NCBI GenBank assembly: GCA_905250075.1 | Contig: CAJNOP010000179.1 | Span: 248,001-312,000, forward strand | Reading direction: 5' to 3' | From: Rotaria sp. Silwood1 | Lineage: Eukaryota > Rotifera > Eurotatoria > Philodinida > Philodinidae | Length of the DNA: 64,000 nucleotides | In this document: piece after piece, positions 13,101 through 23,881 of the stretch | Layout: each line of letters begins with the position of its first letter | Position numbering within the stretch: the first letter of the stretch is position 1 | Program-made: the position numbers and the translations under genes | Notes under the pieces: generated by a model | What the model saw: only the letters and a program-made list of their open reading frames with translations | What the model was told of the DNA's origin: nothing | Databases searched by the model: none

Positions 13101-16100
13101 TAATAGAAAAGTTTGAAATATTTTTCGAAATATGATTAATTATTCATAGATTTCGGTAATGTGTAACAACATAGGAGTTACATTTGTTACTATTGCCCAT
13201 TTCAAAAAAAAGGTAGGTGAGTATTTTATGAATAACTTTTGATAAAAGTAAGATAGAGAATTGTGGTCTTCAACGTTGGAAAGAGAAGCTGAAGACGCAT
13301 CGAATTGTATATTATCAGTTTCTTTAAGATGTTTTCTAAAGTTGTCTTAATCAATTTTTCAAAAAAACAAATGGTCTCGTTAAAAATAAGAAAAACGCAA
13401 AGAAGTGATTTTTTTCACAGAAATTAAATAGAAAAATTGGCTAAGAATATTGAATAAAATGCCTGTAACTCATGAATGAATAAATCTAAAAATCTGAACC
13501 TTGTGCAATTTTGTAGATCTGCATTTGTTGGTTCAAATGTGCATCTGATTCTTGAAAAAATGAACTTTACTACCTTACGGAGTATTTTGGTTTTCAAAAA
13601 CGTTAATGTGAAGTTCTTGAAAAAATTAGGTCAAATTATTCTGTAATATAGAGTTCGATATGTCTTTATATCCTCTTTCCAACGGTGGAAACCGCAGTTC
13701 TCTATAATGATTCTATCAAAAGTTATTCAAAAAACTAGCGAGAACCCGTGCATACTGCACGGCTGTTTTGTCCTTTAACGCATGACCTCAGACATTTAAC
13801 TTTTCATCCGGTAAAATACATACAGACACTCTATATTATGTATATAGACAGATAGTCCTACGGCCTCATACTCTCATATCGCACATATGTTTATAGGCAA
13901 TGTAGCCTTCGACCTTATAGCCTTATATTCCCTGCAGCCGTATCTCCCTATTGCCTTACTCCCTTCAGAGTCTATCGGTATCACAATATAATAGCCCTTG
14001 ATGACCAATCAGTATCCCGCTAGGATAGCCCTTGAGGACCTATGAGTAACCCATAGGATAGCCCTTGGGGACCAATGGGTACCTTCATATAATAGGCCTT
14101 GGAGACCTATGGGTACCCCCATAGGATAGCCCTTGAGGGCCTATGGGTACCTCCATAGAATAGCCCTGGAGGACCGACCGGTATCCCCACAGGATAGCCC
14201 GTGAGGACCTATAGGTACCCCTATAGGATAGCCCTTGGGGACCTATAGGTACCCCCATAGTATAACCCTTGAGAACTTATGGGTACCCCCCGTAGGATAG
14301 CCCTGTAGGATCTATGGGTACCCTCTTAGGATAGCCCTAGAGGACCTATGGGTACCCTCTTAGGATAGCCTTTGAGGACCTATAGGTACCCCATAGGATA
14401 GCCCTTGAGGATCTATAAGTACCCCATAAAATAGCCCCTGGAGATCTCTCCATTAGAGTCTTATTTGACTTTTGACCTTTGACCCGACACAGAGAAACAC
14501 ACAGACACACACACACTGAACATTATATATATAGATACTCACTGTCCTTTTTTTTAAAATGGATAATAATCGAGATTTAAGTTAATGAAAAGATTGATAA
14601 TACTTAAAAGTTTTCAAAACTTTTAATTTAGAAAAAGTAAATCGAAAATGGTGTAAGAAAACATATTGATGAGGAAACGCCAAAAAAAACTATATTCTCA
14701 AAAATTAAATTCTGAAATTAAAAGATTTCAAAACTCAATTATCTATGTGTTTTAAGACGTGATGTTTAATTAATGACTAGTTTGACATTGATTTACTTTC
14801 GTAATAAATTGAACTTTTCACTCATGTTCATTCATCTTTACTCGGAATTAATCAATAAAACTTTTTTTTAACGATTTCTCAAATCAGAACTATAACAGAT
14901 CTGGTCAAGTTCTATTCTTTAGAAGAGTTCATTGGAATAACAAATATATATATATATAGGTTTACTTGTAATGGTCCAACAAATCCAATAATTGGTAATA
15001 GGAAACAAATTCGACAAATACTAGCAACATTTCCCATAGCAAAAAAAGCTTCAGCTAAATTTTGTGAATCTCCACTATTCCAATAAAATCGATCAGCATT
15101 AAGCCAATAAAGAATATGATACGTTTTAGTAATAAGGTGTTCTCTTTCACTATTCAATGTTTCATTATAATGAATAATAGCATTCCAATAAGCTGATGAA
15201 TGAAATGTAATCATTGACGTACGAGTTAAAATCATAGTTGAATAAAGAAATATAAAATATAGTATATAAAGAATATTCATTAAACAATCAACATAATTAC
15301 CTAGATGCATAATTTATTTTTTTAATATATCAAATTCAATATGTTTAACTTTTTTTATTTTATTAAACTTACTATGTGATGTTAGATAAACTCGTATACC
15401 TGAACCAAATATTTGTTTAATTTCTTGCCAAACAAAACCAATAACCCAAATAAAAATAGCTATTTGAAATGGATTTGGTTCCATAAAACGAAGACTAATA
15501 TTACAATTAATAAGAGAATGTGTATTATTATTATCATTATTATTTTTATTTGTATCTAGATTATTTAAATCATTTCTTAATTGAATATTTTCATAAATAT
15601 GTTTAATATATAATTCATAAATTGTTAAATTATAATCCGAAAGATATTTTGTTTTTTGTAAATGTGATATAGAAAAATAACTCGATGCTACAATAAGACT
15701 AATAAACGTAAGATAAGAAACAATATATGCTTTTAATTTTAAATTTGGTTGATGACACTTAAAAGACAAAAAAAAAAACGAAACAATCATCTTTCGATAA
15801 TCTATTAAAATAATATGAAAAAAATAAGAAATATATTTATCATTTATATAATACATACTAGTGAACCAATTTTTGATTTAGGAAAAAAATAATAAGCTAA
15901 TAATAAAAATGGTAAACAAATAATAAAAGCAAGATAAAATAATACACGTTTTGTAAGATGAGCATTTTTAATTGCTGATAAATTTTCATACCATTTTTCC
16001 ATTAATTTTTGTTGACAATTTGAATGTGATACAAATGCTTTTTCTTGATAAAGTATAGCTAAATCAAATCGAGCTAAATTTTCATATTTTTCTTCATTTG

Positions 16101-18345
16101 GTCGGCCAGTTTTATTTAAAACAATTTCAAGTTCTTCATGTCCACGAACATTATCAAGTAATCGTGTAACAAATATTGATAATTGATTAGATAATTTTTC
16201 ATAATCTTCACGAAAATAATGTTCAACTTTAGCAAGTGTTCGTAATTCATGACTTAATTCAAATGCTTGTAATATTGGATCAGGATATGTTAAAGATATA
16301 TAAACTTCAGATGAAAGACCTTTATATGCAGATAAACGAACTTGAGCTTGACGAAATGAATCATAAGCTGAACTATCAGCACAATCAACACATGGACACA
16401 TACTTGCATGTGGTTTTTTTATACGTTCACCTTTCGATAATAATTGATGAACGATTTGTAAACGATTATATTGAGCAGCAAGAATAAGTGGAGCTAAAAA
16501 AAAACAAAAAATTAAACTCGATAAGAGATTCATTTTTTTGGTTCCGGTGAATGTACTGACTAGAAAAACTACCCCAACTGAAATCTGTTGTTTGAGCTTA
16601 TATTTGATTTAAAGAAAAATCACAATAAGACTAGAAAAATCCTAAGAGAGCTTGTAACTATAGATCTCTAGAGACGGATTCTGACCGTTTTACTAAACGC
16701 TCGATCCAGTTTTTAGGTATAAATTGAAAAATCAAATAAGAAAATTTCAACCTAAAATTTTACCCATAAATAGGTTTGATAATATCCTGAAAGTTTCAGT
16801 AGAAAAGAATCTCGATAAAGCAATATTCTTTTCGGCTGAAACTTTCAGAATATTATCAGATCTATTTATGGGTAAATTTTTATCAGTTCGGATGATTCTT
16901 TCGTCAGTCATCATAGTACCTTTTTCGATATCCTATTACCAGTATGTCACAAAATTTTGGTTGAGTACTTTACAGGAATTTTTCTTAGTACATGGCTACT
17001 GACCAGGTGCTCGCCCAGATACCTGTGCAGTTTCTATACCCTTCCATGATAAAAATTTCAACAAGTTAATGAATCAAACATTTAGAAATGATTTGTAGTC
17101 AAGTACCCTAAGTTCAATACATTCACTATGGTAACTAATACCTGTCCAAAAATATAGTGACCGTGGGTATTTTTGAAATAACTCAAGAACGGAAAGAGCT
17201 AGAGAGTTGCGATTTTCATCAATTGAAAGAGGGAAAGTTGGAACGTCTTCTTTTCCAATAAAGTATAAGAAGAAATCCTTTTAAAACTAAACATTTTCGA
17301 AAAACATACAAAGGAATGTATGAAAATGACGTTCCATCTAGATGAAATTTTGATTTTGACCTTTGATTCAGATAGAGGAACTTGAGATCTCTAGTTGAAG
17401 ATGCAATACGCTTTCTTACTTTTCATTACATTTTCGTCGAAATGTTATGCTATTATGACAAGAAGTCGAAAACTCGGTAAAAAACCAGCAAAATTCCCAC
17501 TTGTTTGTGCATGTAAATATATGATTCGATTTGCTCAACATTAGAATGTAAGAAGAGAACCATTTGCATTGTATCTTCAATTAGAGATCTCAAGTTCCTC
17601 TATCTGAATCAAAGGTCAAAATCAAAATTTCATCTAGATGGAAGATCGTTTTCATACATTCTTTTGTATGTTTTTCGAAAATGTTTATTTTTAAAAGGAT
17701 TTCGTCGTACATTTAATTGAAGAAGAAGACGTTCCGACTTCTCCTCTTTCAATTGATGAAAACCGTAACTCTCTAGCTCTTTCCGTTCGTGAGCTATTTC
17801 AAAAATACTCACGGTTACTATATTTTTGGACAGGCATTAGTAAAACTTTCGTTTGAATTCTAACGGACAAACTTACTAATATCAGAACTGAATTGTGAAT
17901 CATCATAAGCTTGTGGATGCGTTGGATCAAGAAAGCCACCACAAAATGTTCGATAGGTTGGATGATTCATAATAAAATCAGCTATATTTGTATGACCCAA
18001 ATAAATTGCTAAAAGAAGTGCATCACGAAACTTTTCATAAGGAATTTTATCAAGTAAAACTTTAACAACTTCAAAATGTTCATTTTCAATAGCTAATTGT
18101 AATGCACTTTTACCCATTTTATTTGATACATCAGCTTCGACTTCATTGTCCACTAAAATTCGATGTACAAGCATATAATCTCCATGTGCACAAGCAAACA
18201 GAAATAAATCCGTTGTATCTTCAAATGTTTTATTATAATATGTACGACTAATAGAAGAAGATACAGATTCTCGATGTGAATGATTCAAAATATTATGATG
18301 ACCCATATGAATTGTTTTTTTTTTGTATCTAGAAAAATAGATCAT
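10105..18345 (-). CDS. TRPC-type transient receptor potential cation channel (seven exons)
   Basis: Exons on the minus strand: 17877..18345, 15859..16493, 15373..15757, 14966..15300, 12168..12617, 11868..12117, 10105..10652. All junctions are GT-AG and in phase, giving about 1,020 residues. Exon 1 carries ankyrin repeats (LFLFACAHGDYMLVHRILV, SALQLAIENEHFEVVKVLL). Exon 2 has the TRP pre-membrane region (PLILAAQYNR, DPILQAFELSHELRTLAKVE). Exons 3-6 hold S1-S6 with VASSYFSISHLQKTKYLS, WNSGDSQNLAEAFFAMGNVA, GPLQVMLERMIIDI, the pore segment FFTLFGVIAEDDL and S6 VLINTLIAMM. The classic TRP domain EWKFARSRLYMEYIRDG spans the exon 6/7 junction and continues NTLPVPMNI. Family role: plasma-membrane, usually PLC-coupled, Ca2+-permeable cation channel. 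The cytosolic tail is Asn/Asp-rich and divergent. The start may be 18345 or the second Met at 18306; the AG preceded by T-rich sequence near 18330 could also mark an acceptor from a missing 5' exon. Confidence 0.93.
13218..13736. repeat. Inverted-repeat element inside a TRPC intron
   Basis: The left arm starts ATGAATAACTTTTGATAAAA and contains CAACGTTGGAAAGAG. The right arm contains CTCTTTCCAACGGTGG and ends CTATCAAAAGTTATTCAAAA, its imperfect reverse complement. Arms are roughly 150 bp with about 200 bp between. No coding potential. A related element lies at 52855-53340. Confidence 0.75.
13985..14450. repeat. 34-bp minisatellite in a TRPC intron
   Basis: About 13 tandem copies of a unit of about 34-35 bp. 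The core reads GGATAGCCCTTGAGGACC then TATGGGTACCCCCATA, so each unit includes a GGTACC-centred partial palindrome. Copies diverge by point changes and small indels. The array is clearly more GC-rich than the surrounding intron. It is flanked by CA-rich sequence (about 14500) and by a small hairpin CCGTGCATACTGCACGG near 13753. Confidence 0.9.
16756..16887. repeat. Short hairpin in the first TRPC intron
   Basis: ACCCATAAATAGG followed by TTTGATAATATCCTGAAAGT on the left is mirrored by CTGAAACTTTCAG, ATATTATCAGATC and TATTTATGGGTAAA on the right, with a loop of about 30 bp. Non-coding; probably a small MITE or hairpin remnant. The plus-strand frame across it is an artefact. Confidence 0.75.
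17131..17843. repeat. Fold-back element in the first TRPC intron
   Basis: The left arm begins ACTAATACCTGTCCAAAAAT and the right arm ends ATTTTTGGACAGGCATTAGT. Arms of about 260 bp match through CGGAAAGAGCTAGAGAGTT, CATCAATTGAAAGAG, TTCATCTAGATG and GAGATCTC blocks, with only about 170 bp between. It lies in the intron immediately beside the ankyrin exon (17877 onward). The minus-strand frame at 17630-17812 is part of an arm and not a gene. Confidence 0.85.
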
Positions 18346-21300
18346 AACAGAAAAACTATTTGAAAATACTTATCAATGTAAATTCATTATTGACATAAAT
18401 ATCACTATTCATCTTTAAATGAGACCATTTAAAAGCTGATTACTTTCCAAAAAAAGTCGAATGTACGCCGCTTATGATCTCTGGTAGTACTATGAAATAA
18501 GCTGATAATAGAAAAAGAACGATACTGCATAAAAAAAGAAAACTAGTAAAAATAGAGAAACAGATGATGTTTTGTTAGTTTTTATTGTACTTCATATTTT
18601 ATTTTTGCCAACAATCTGCTCAATAGTTATTTCTTTTTTTTTCCTTGGCGATAAAATTCCTGTACTTTTTTTTGTTCTTAACAACAATAAAATCTTCTCC
18701 TTGCATAGTTGTTTTATCTTACCAATTTAATCAAGTTTTTGAAAGAAATTAACTCGGCAACAAAAAAAAACGCATTGCTTCATCAAATAAATGTTTTTAC
18801 CTGTCAAATAGTTTCTTTCTTTCTCTCTCTCTCTCTCTTTTGTCGAAAGAAAACAGATCAATATAATAACCAGGAGCATTTTTATATATCTGGAAATACT
18901 ATATTAACTCTCGTTTTTTTTTCTTCTTTTCTTCAAGTATCGGTACTTTCTTTTTTCTTTCTTTTTTTTTCCACTATCATGATATAGAACCAACCTACGT
19001 TGTTTGAACGCGTGCTTTCATACTAAAAAAAGATAGCAACAGAAGTTGTGCAGAGATAGTCGAGATCAAATATATATTATACTTTTATACACTACCTGTA
19101 ATGAAAAAGAAAAAAAAATGTCATGACAAGTCATTAATCTTTTTCTCTTTTGCTTTTTTTTATTTTATTTTATTAACATCACTTACTCTTACAAATGTTG
19201 ATTAAATTCAAAGACAATTGTTGACATAGGTTGATTCAATATTCAATTGACTTTTTTTTTTTTCGAAGTACGACATCAAGTGATATGGTGATAGATGTAA
19301 AAGCACTTTTTTTAGATAGAATTAAAATAATTGTAGATATATATCATTCATTAGTAGCTCTATGTATGGAAATAAATAGAATAAGAAGTGGCAGGTAGGC
19401 ATTTTTGCTAAAACAACCAACGTACTTAGATGAAAAATCCAGAATTTCGTGCTTGTTCAAGGAAAAAAACAGGTCTTTTTGATTTCTTTTTCATTTGTAA
19501 ATATTTATTAGTTGATTCTGAGTCGGTAATTTTGCATAAAGAAAGCAAGCGGATTTTGTCAGAGCTGACTAGAAGAAAAATTCTAGCAATTGATAGAACT
19601 TGTACACAGTGTTTCATGTTGGAAAATGCCTGGGTGACTTCGGATTGTCTCCTGCAGAAAAACACAAGAAGTTGACAGGAAGGTACCTGAAAAATCCGTA
19701 GAATTTTCGACTATAAATATTCTGTCTGACATCCATCGATTTTGAATTATTTTCTAATGGAGCCATTCTGCTAATTTACACTTGGAACGAGTCACTTGAA
19801 GATTCACAGCTTTTTAATAGAATTTTACATTAGATAAAGAAAGAAAATATAGAAACTAAGTAGAAAAAGGCACAGCCAATAAAAAAAGTATTTGCCACTT
19901 TTAGTTTATCTAATTACTCGTCTTAGTTGCTCAGATGATAGCGATGTTGTTCCATTCATTGGCAGTCAACTGACTTTCTATTTGTGCATAAATGTTTGTT
20001 TTTCATCGATTTTGACTTTGAAACACGATGATATTGTTGTAGATGTGATTGAATCAAATACACGTACACAGTGAAAATCAATACCTACCGTATTGTTGAC
20101 TGGATCAATAACTACGTCATGTTCGTCATCAGTTTTTTTGATCATCTTGATTGATAGTGTCTTCAAGACTCGATTCATCAGATTTAGTCTCAGAATCAAA
20201 GAAGGTGTCTTTTAGACTGATCGAAAAGTACTTATTGATGGGCATTGATTTCAATTGATTGAAAGGATACTTTTGTAATCAAGAATAGTTATTTGAACTT
20301 TTTTTGACGTTGAAAAGCCGTTTCAATATTTAAGCAAATATTTTATCATATTTTATCTTGATAGCTAATCAAGCCCACTACATGACACACATGAAAATAG
20401 TAAATCATGCACTATAGAACCAAACAGAAACACTGGTGTTTTTACCAATATATCTGATACCGATGAAACGAATGAGCCTCAAGTAAAAATGAGTAGCCAT
20501 GGACTCCAATACTTCTTCTAGTGCTAATCGTACATCTTTACTAGGGAGTCTGTAATGTGATGCTAGGTTCTGTCCATCAAAAAGATAAATTTTCGACTTG
20601 ACTTAACAGTGTTTGAGTTAATTAATATTGTTCAAAATGCTCTCGCAAGCAATTATCATAGTAGCAACGCCTGATATTAAGGGACAATGTGTAGTTATGA
20701 GTACATTATCAGTAGTGACAGTCATCTGGAAAGACAAATTGGTTGCTGTAGTAGAAGCAGTAGTGATAGGCATCTGAAAGAAGATTTGCTATAAATATTT
20801 TTTGTCACTTTCTTCCGTTTCTTAGTAAAAAGCTGATGACAATATCCAATCGAGCACTGTATACATGGTTTAACAATTTATGAATCATTGTTAAGGATAA
20901 GACACGTTTGTATTTTAATATCATTGATGTTTTCATTATGAAGATCATAAACATCAAAAAGCATTTGATATACGTAGAAATGAATTAACAATTCGAATAC
21001 TTTGAACCTTGAACAATGCAGCTTCACCGGAAACTGTCAGATAACGTACGGGATTGTGAAAGGCAAGGTCATGGCAGTTAAATACGTCCAATGTCAGGAC
21101 TATTGTGTCAACAAATAATTTTTGTAGAGCTATGATTGAGAAAACGATATGAATGTAGACAGACGTGATAATATGTCTATCAGGCGAATAACAGGCTCTC
21201 GTAAGATGAAAGAAAGGTAAAACTAGGCATCACGTATAGTACACAACAAAAGATTTTTTTCTCTCTTTCGTTTAACATGCGCCATAGACGAAACAAGAAT

Positions 21301-22892
21301 TTAAAGAAAACACTATGATTGCTTTCTGTCTAGATTTAATATATCTTGTCAAATATAAGACAAATAAATAAAATAAATCTTTTTTCTACTTGCTATTGCT
21401 TGTCTAAATATCGAAAGCACCCACACAACGTATTTTAATTGCTTAATTGACGTCTTTATTCAGCTCTTCTATGCTACAAAACTTAGTTAACAACCTAAAA
21501 TGTCAAACTTAACATTTCTAATATTGCAATGCACTAATTTTCAATCTATTGTTGCAAACTTGCTGATAATTGTTTTTATAGCATGTGTTTCTCTGGACGC
21601 TGTTTAATTCAATGTTTTATTTGTTTTCGGCTTTTACTTATTCGAATTCTATTTCAGTTTAATCAGTTTTGTGATTTTGTTAACTTTGAGATGATTTCGG
21701 AGACGTGTTCATGGTATCTTTGTTCGTTTGATAACGTAAAATATTTTTTAACCGTTTTTCAAAATCATTTCAATGATTTTCAAGACTGTGCAAGCGAATC
21801 AAATCATCAAACTTGACCTTATTTACTAGCTTTGCTTGAATTATGAAGAGCAACCGGTAATATTTATATCTGGAAAGAACCTAAATATTTGATCTATCTC
21901 AATTTAGGGATGAGATATATATTATTAAAAGAGATTAGGGAGTTATAAATGATGTAAACTTATGAAAACAGATTTTAGAGATCATTGATTAGTTTATTTG
22001 ATAGTGAGCAACATTAAAAAATGGATGAATACTACAACAATTATATTGTTCAAAGTCAATAGTAAAAGGATTCACTTGCGATTGCAACCAATTCTGGCCT
22101 AACTATTATATATAGTTTGAAGCGTGCGGCATTTTGTGCGAAGCATAATTTGAAAAGTATATCGTGAAAAATATCTTGAAACGGTGTTTCTACTTTGATT
22201 GCATGCCATTAAAAGATGTTTACTACTATACAAAGTCAATTTATACGATTATCACTTAATCGCATGCGAACATCGACTGCATCTATACATCAATGATATT
22301 TGTTATCGCATTGTTAGAATCATGATATTTTATTCGCAAGCATCGTATATCATTGATTATATAAGTAATAATCGATTTCTACACCGTTTAATGTTAAGTT
22401 TATTACCGATAGCAGAAATTAATTAGAAACTTCTGAATTCTATTGAGTTTTGAATTACTTGAAAAGGGAGTATTTTTTTTTTACAACCTTCTATAATATA
22501 TTTAGAAAAGTTAAATATTGTAATCGATTAGATGGATTGGCTTGATGCTGTCGAAATATGAATGTATCTATAAAAATACGTGCTTTCTTCATTTACGTAT
22601 TATCATGGCCATTTTGTTTTTTGTAAATGTACGGTAGTCACGGTTGAACAGACTAGAGTTTGTTCAAAGAAATTTTTGTTATACAAACAAATAAACGTTT
22701 CATCATCAAAGAAAATGATAATATGTCTCGAATTTTCGCAGTATTCAGGAACGATAATACAACCTACGACGAATGTAGTCATTAGAATCCAACTAACTGA
22801 AATCAATGAGAACACGATTATTTAGAGCTTCATCGCTTATGACTAACAGGATCTGACACAATAGCACAGTATAATTCAATAAGTAACAGAGG
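18346..22892. other. Gene-free interval upstream of the TRPC gene
   Basis: Mostly AT-rich with T-rich runs and a short (CT)n tract near 18820-18840. Several 60-90 codon frames overlap on both strands (19426-20199, 21583-22825). None has a recognisable domain, splice context or consistent phase. It should contain promoter sequence for the minus-strand TRPC gene, and possibly an undetected first exon. Confidence 0.45.
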
Positions 22893-23292
22893 TCCAAACA
22901 GGCCACGTTTTGTAGACCTGCACGGCCTGTCAAGTTTTTCGAGCGAGTGTAATAATGATGACAGACTAGAAACCAGAGGTCCAAACAGGGCACTAGGGCT
23001 ATTGCTCAACCTGATCCTGACCCGCCTGCCATAGGCATCACCCATGATTTTCAGACTAGTGCAAGTGACAGGCCCAGACAGGCCAAAAATTGCTTGGACC
23101 TCCGACTTGCACTAGTCTGAAAACCATAGGTGATGCCTATGACAGGCAGGTCAGGATCAGGTTGAGCACTAGCCCTAGTGCCCTGTTTGGATCTCTGGTT
23201 TCTAGTCTGTCATCATTATTGTACTCGCTTGAAAAACTTGACAGGCCGTGCAGGCCTAAAAAACGTGGCATGTTTGGACCTCTGACAAGTAA
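22893..23292. repeat. GC-richer perfect-like palindrome, about 400 bp
   Basis: The left half includes CAGAGGTCCAAACAGGCCAC, TTGACAGGCC-type blocks and AACCTGATCCTGACCCGCCT. The right half is the near-exact reverse complement (AGGTCAGGATCAGGTTGAGC, GTTTGGACCTCTGAC). The centre is near 23090. Frames on both strands are mirror images and not genes. Base composition is markedly higher in GC than the flanks. Confidence 0.88.
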
Positions 23293-23881
23293 TTTGTGAT
23301 TGTTTCTTTTGCAATAAACACGATGATGTGATGCGAATTTAAAAGGCATATTTCATGGAAATAGAAAAAAAGTGATATAGATATCGGATTTGTGGGATCA
23401 CAACAAATTCTAACAGACCTAGAAAATCAGCTTTCAAGCAATTTTAAAGCTAAACTAAATAATTATATTATGCATTTCAAACTATTAACTTGTTTTCATA
23501 GTTTAACGTAGAAGAATGAAGTATACATTCTGTACATTTTTCTATTGACACAGACCAGATATAAGCGACATCTATATATAAATCAGTGATGTTAAGTTGT
23601 ACTACTGAACAATCATGTACATTCAAAGTATATTTAATAAAAGAATATCTTAATGTTCATGGAGAACATGTATTGGTACTAACCTTGAAAATGTGGATTG
23701 CAGTACAATCCATATTGGAAATACATTGTTAGTGCTGCTAATTAATGTATGGTTGAAAATTAATATAGTTACACAAACTAGCATTCTATATGTATAATGG
23801 TGATCCATCTCTTTTTCGTTTAATATTTTTGTTGTTTTATTCTTTTTAAATAGATAAGTATTAATATCTGTTAGTAGAAAA

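Noticed and set aside
13752..13772. CCGTGCATACTGCACGG hairpin as proof of a Helitron
   Set aside because: Only a short hairpin near CTAG is seen, with no Rep/helicase coding sequence and no defined ends; kept only as a loose comparison.
15311..15372. In-frame stop between two TRPC open frames, suggesting a pseudogene
   Set aside because: A strong donor (GTAAGT) at 15367-15372 and an acceptor at 15301-15302 remove the stop and restore the phase; it is a short intron.
19426..20199. Overlapping 60-80 codon frames on both strands
   Set aside because: No domain and no consistent splice signals; opposite-strand shadows of one another.
22830..23349. Frames on both strands with identical peptide stretches (VRIRLS, ALFG)
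   Set aside because: Mirror images caused by the 22893-23292 palindrome.
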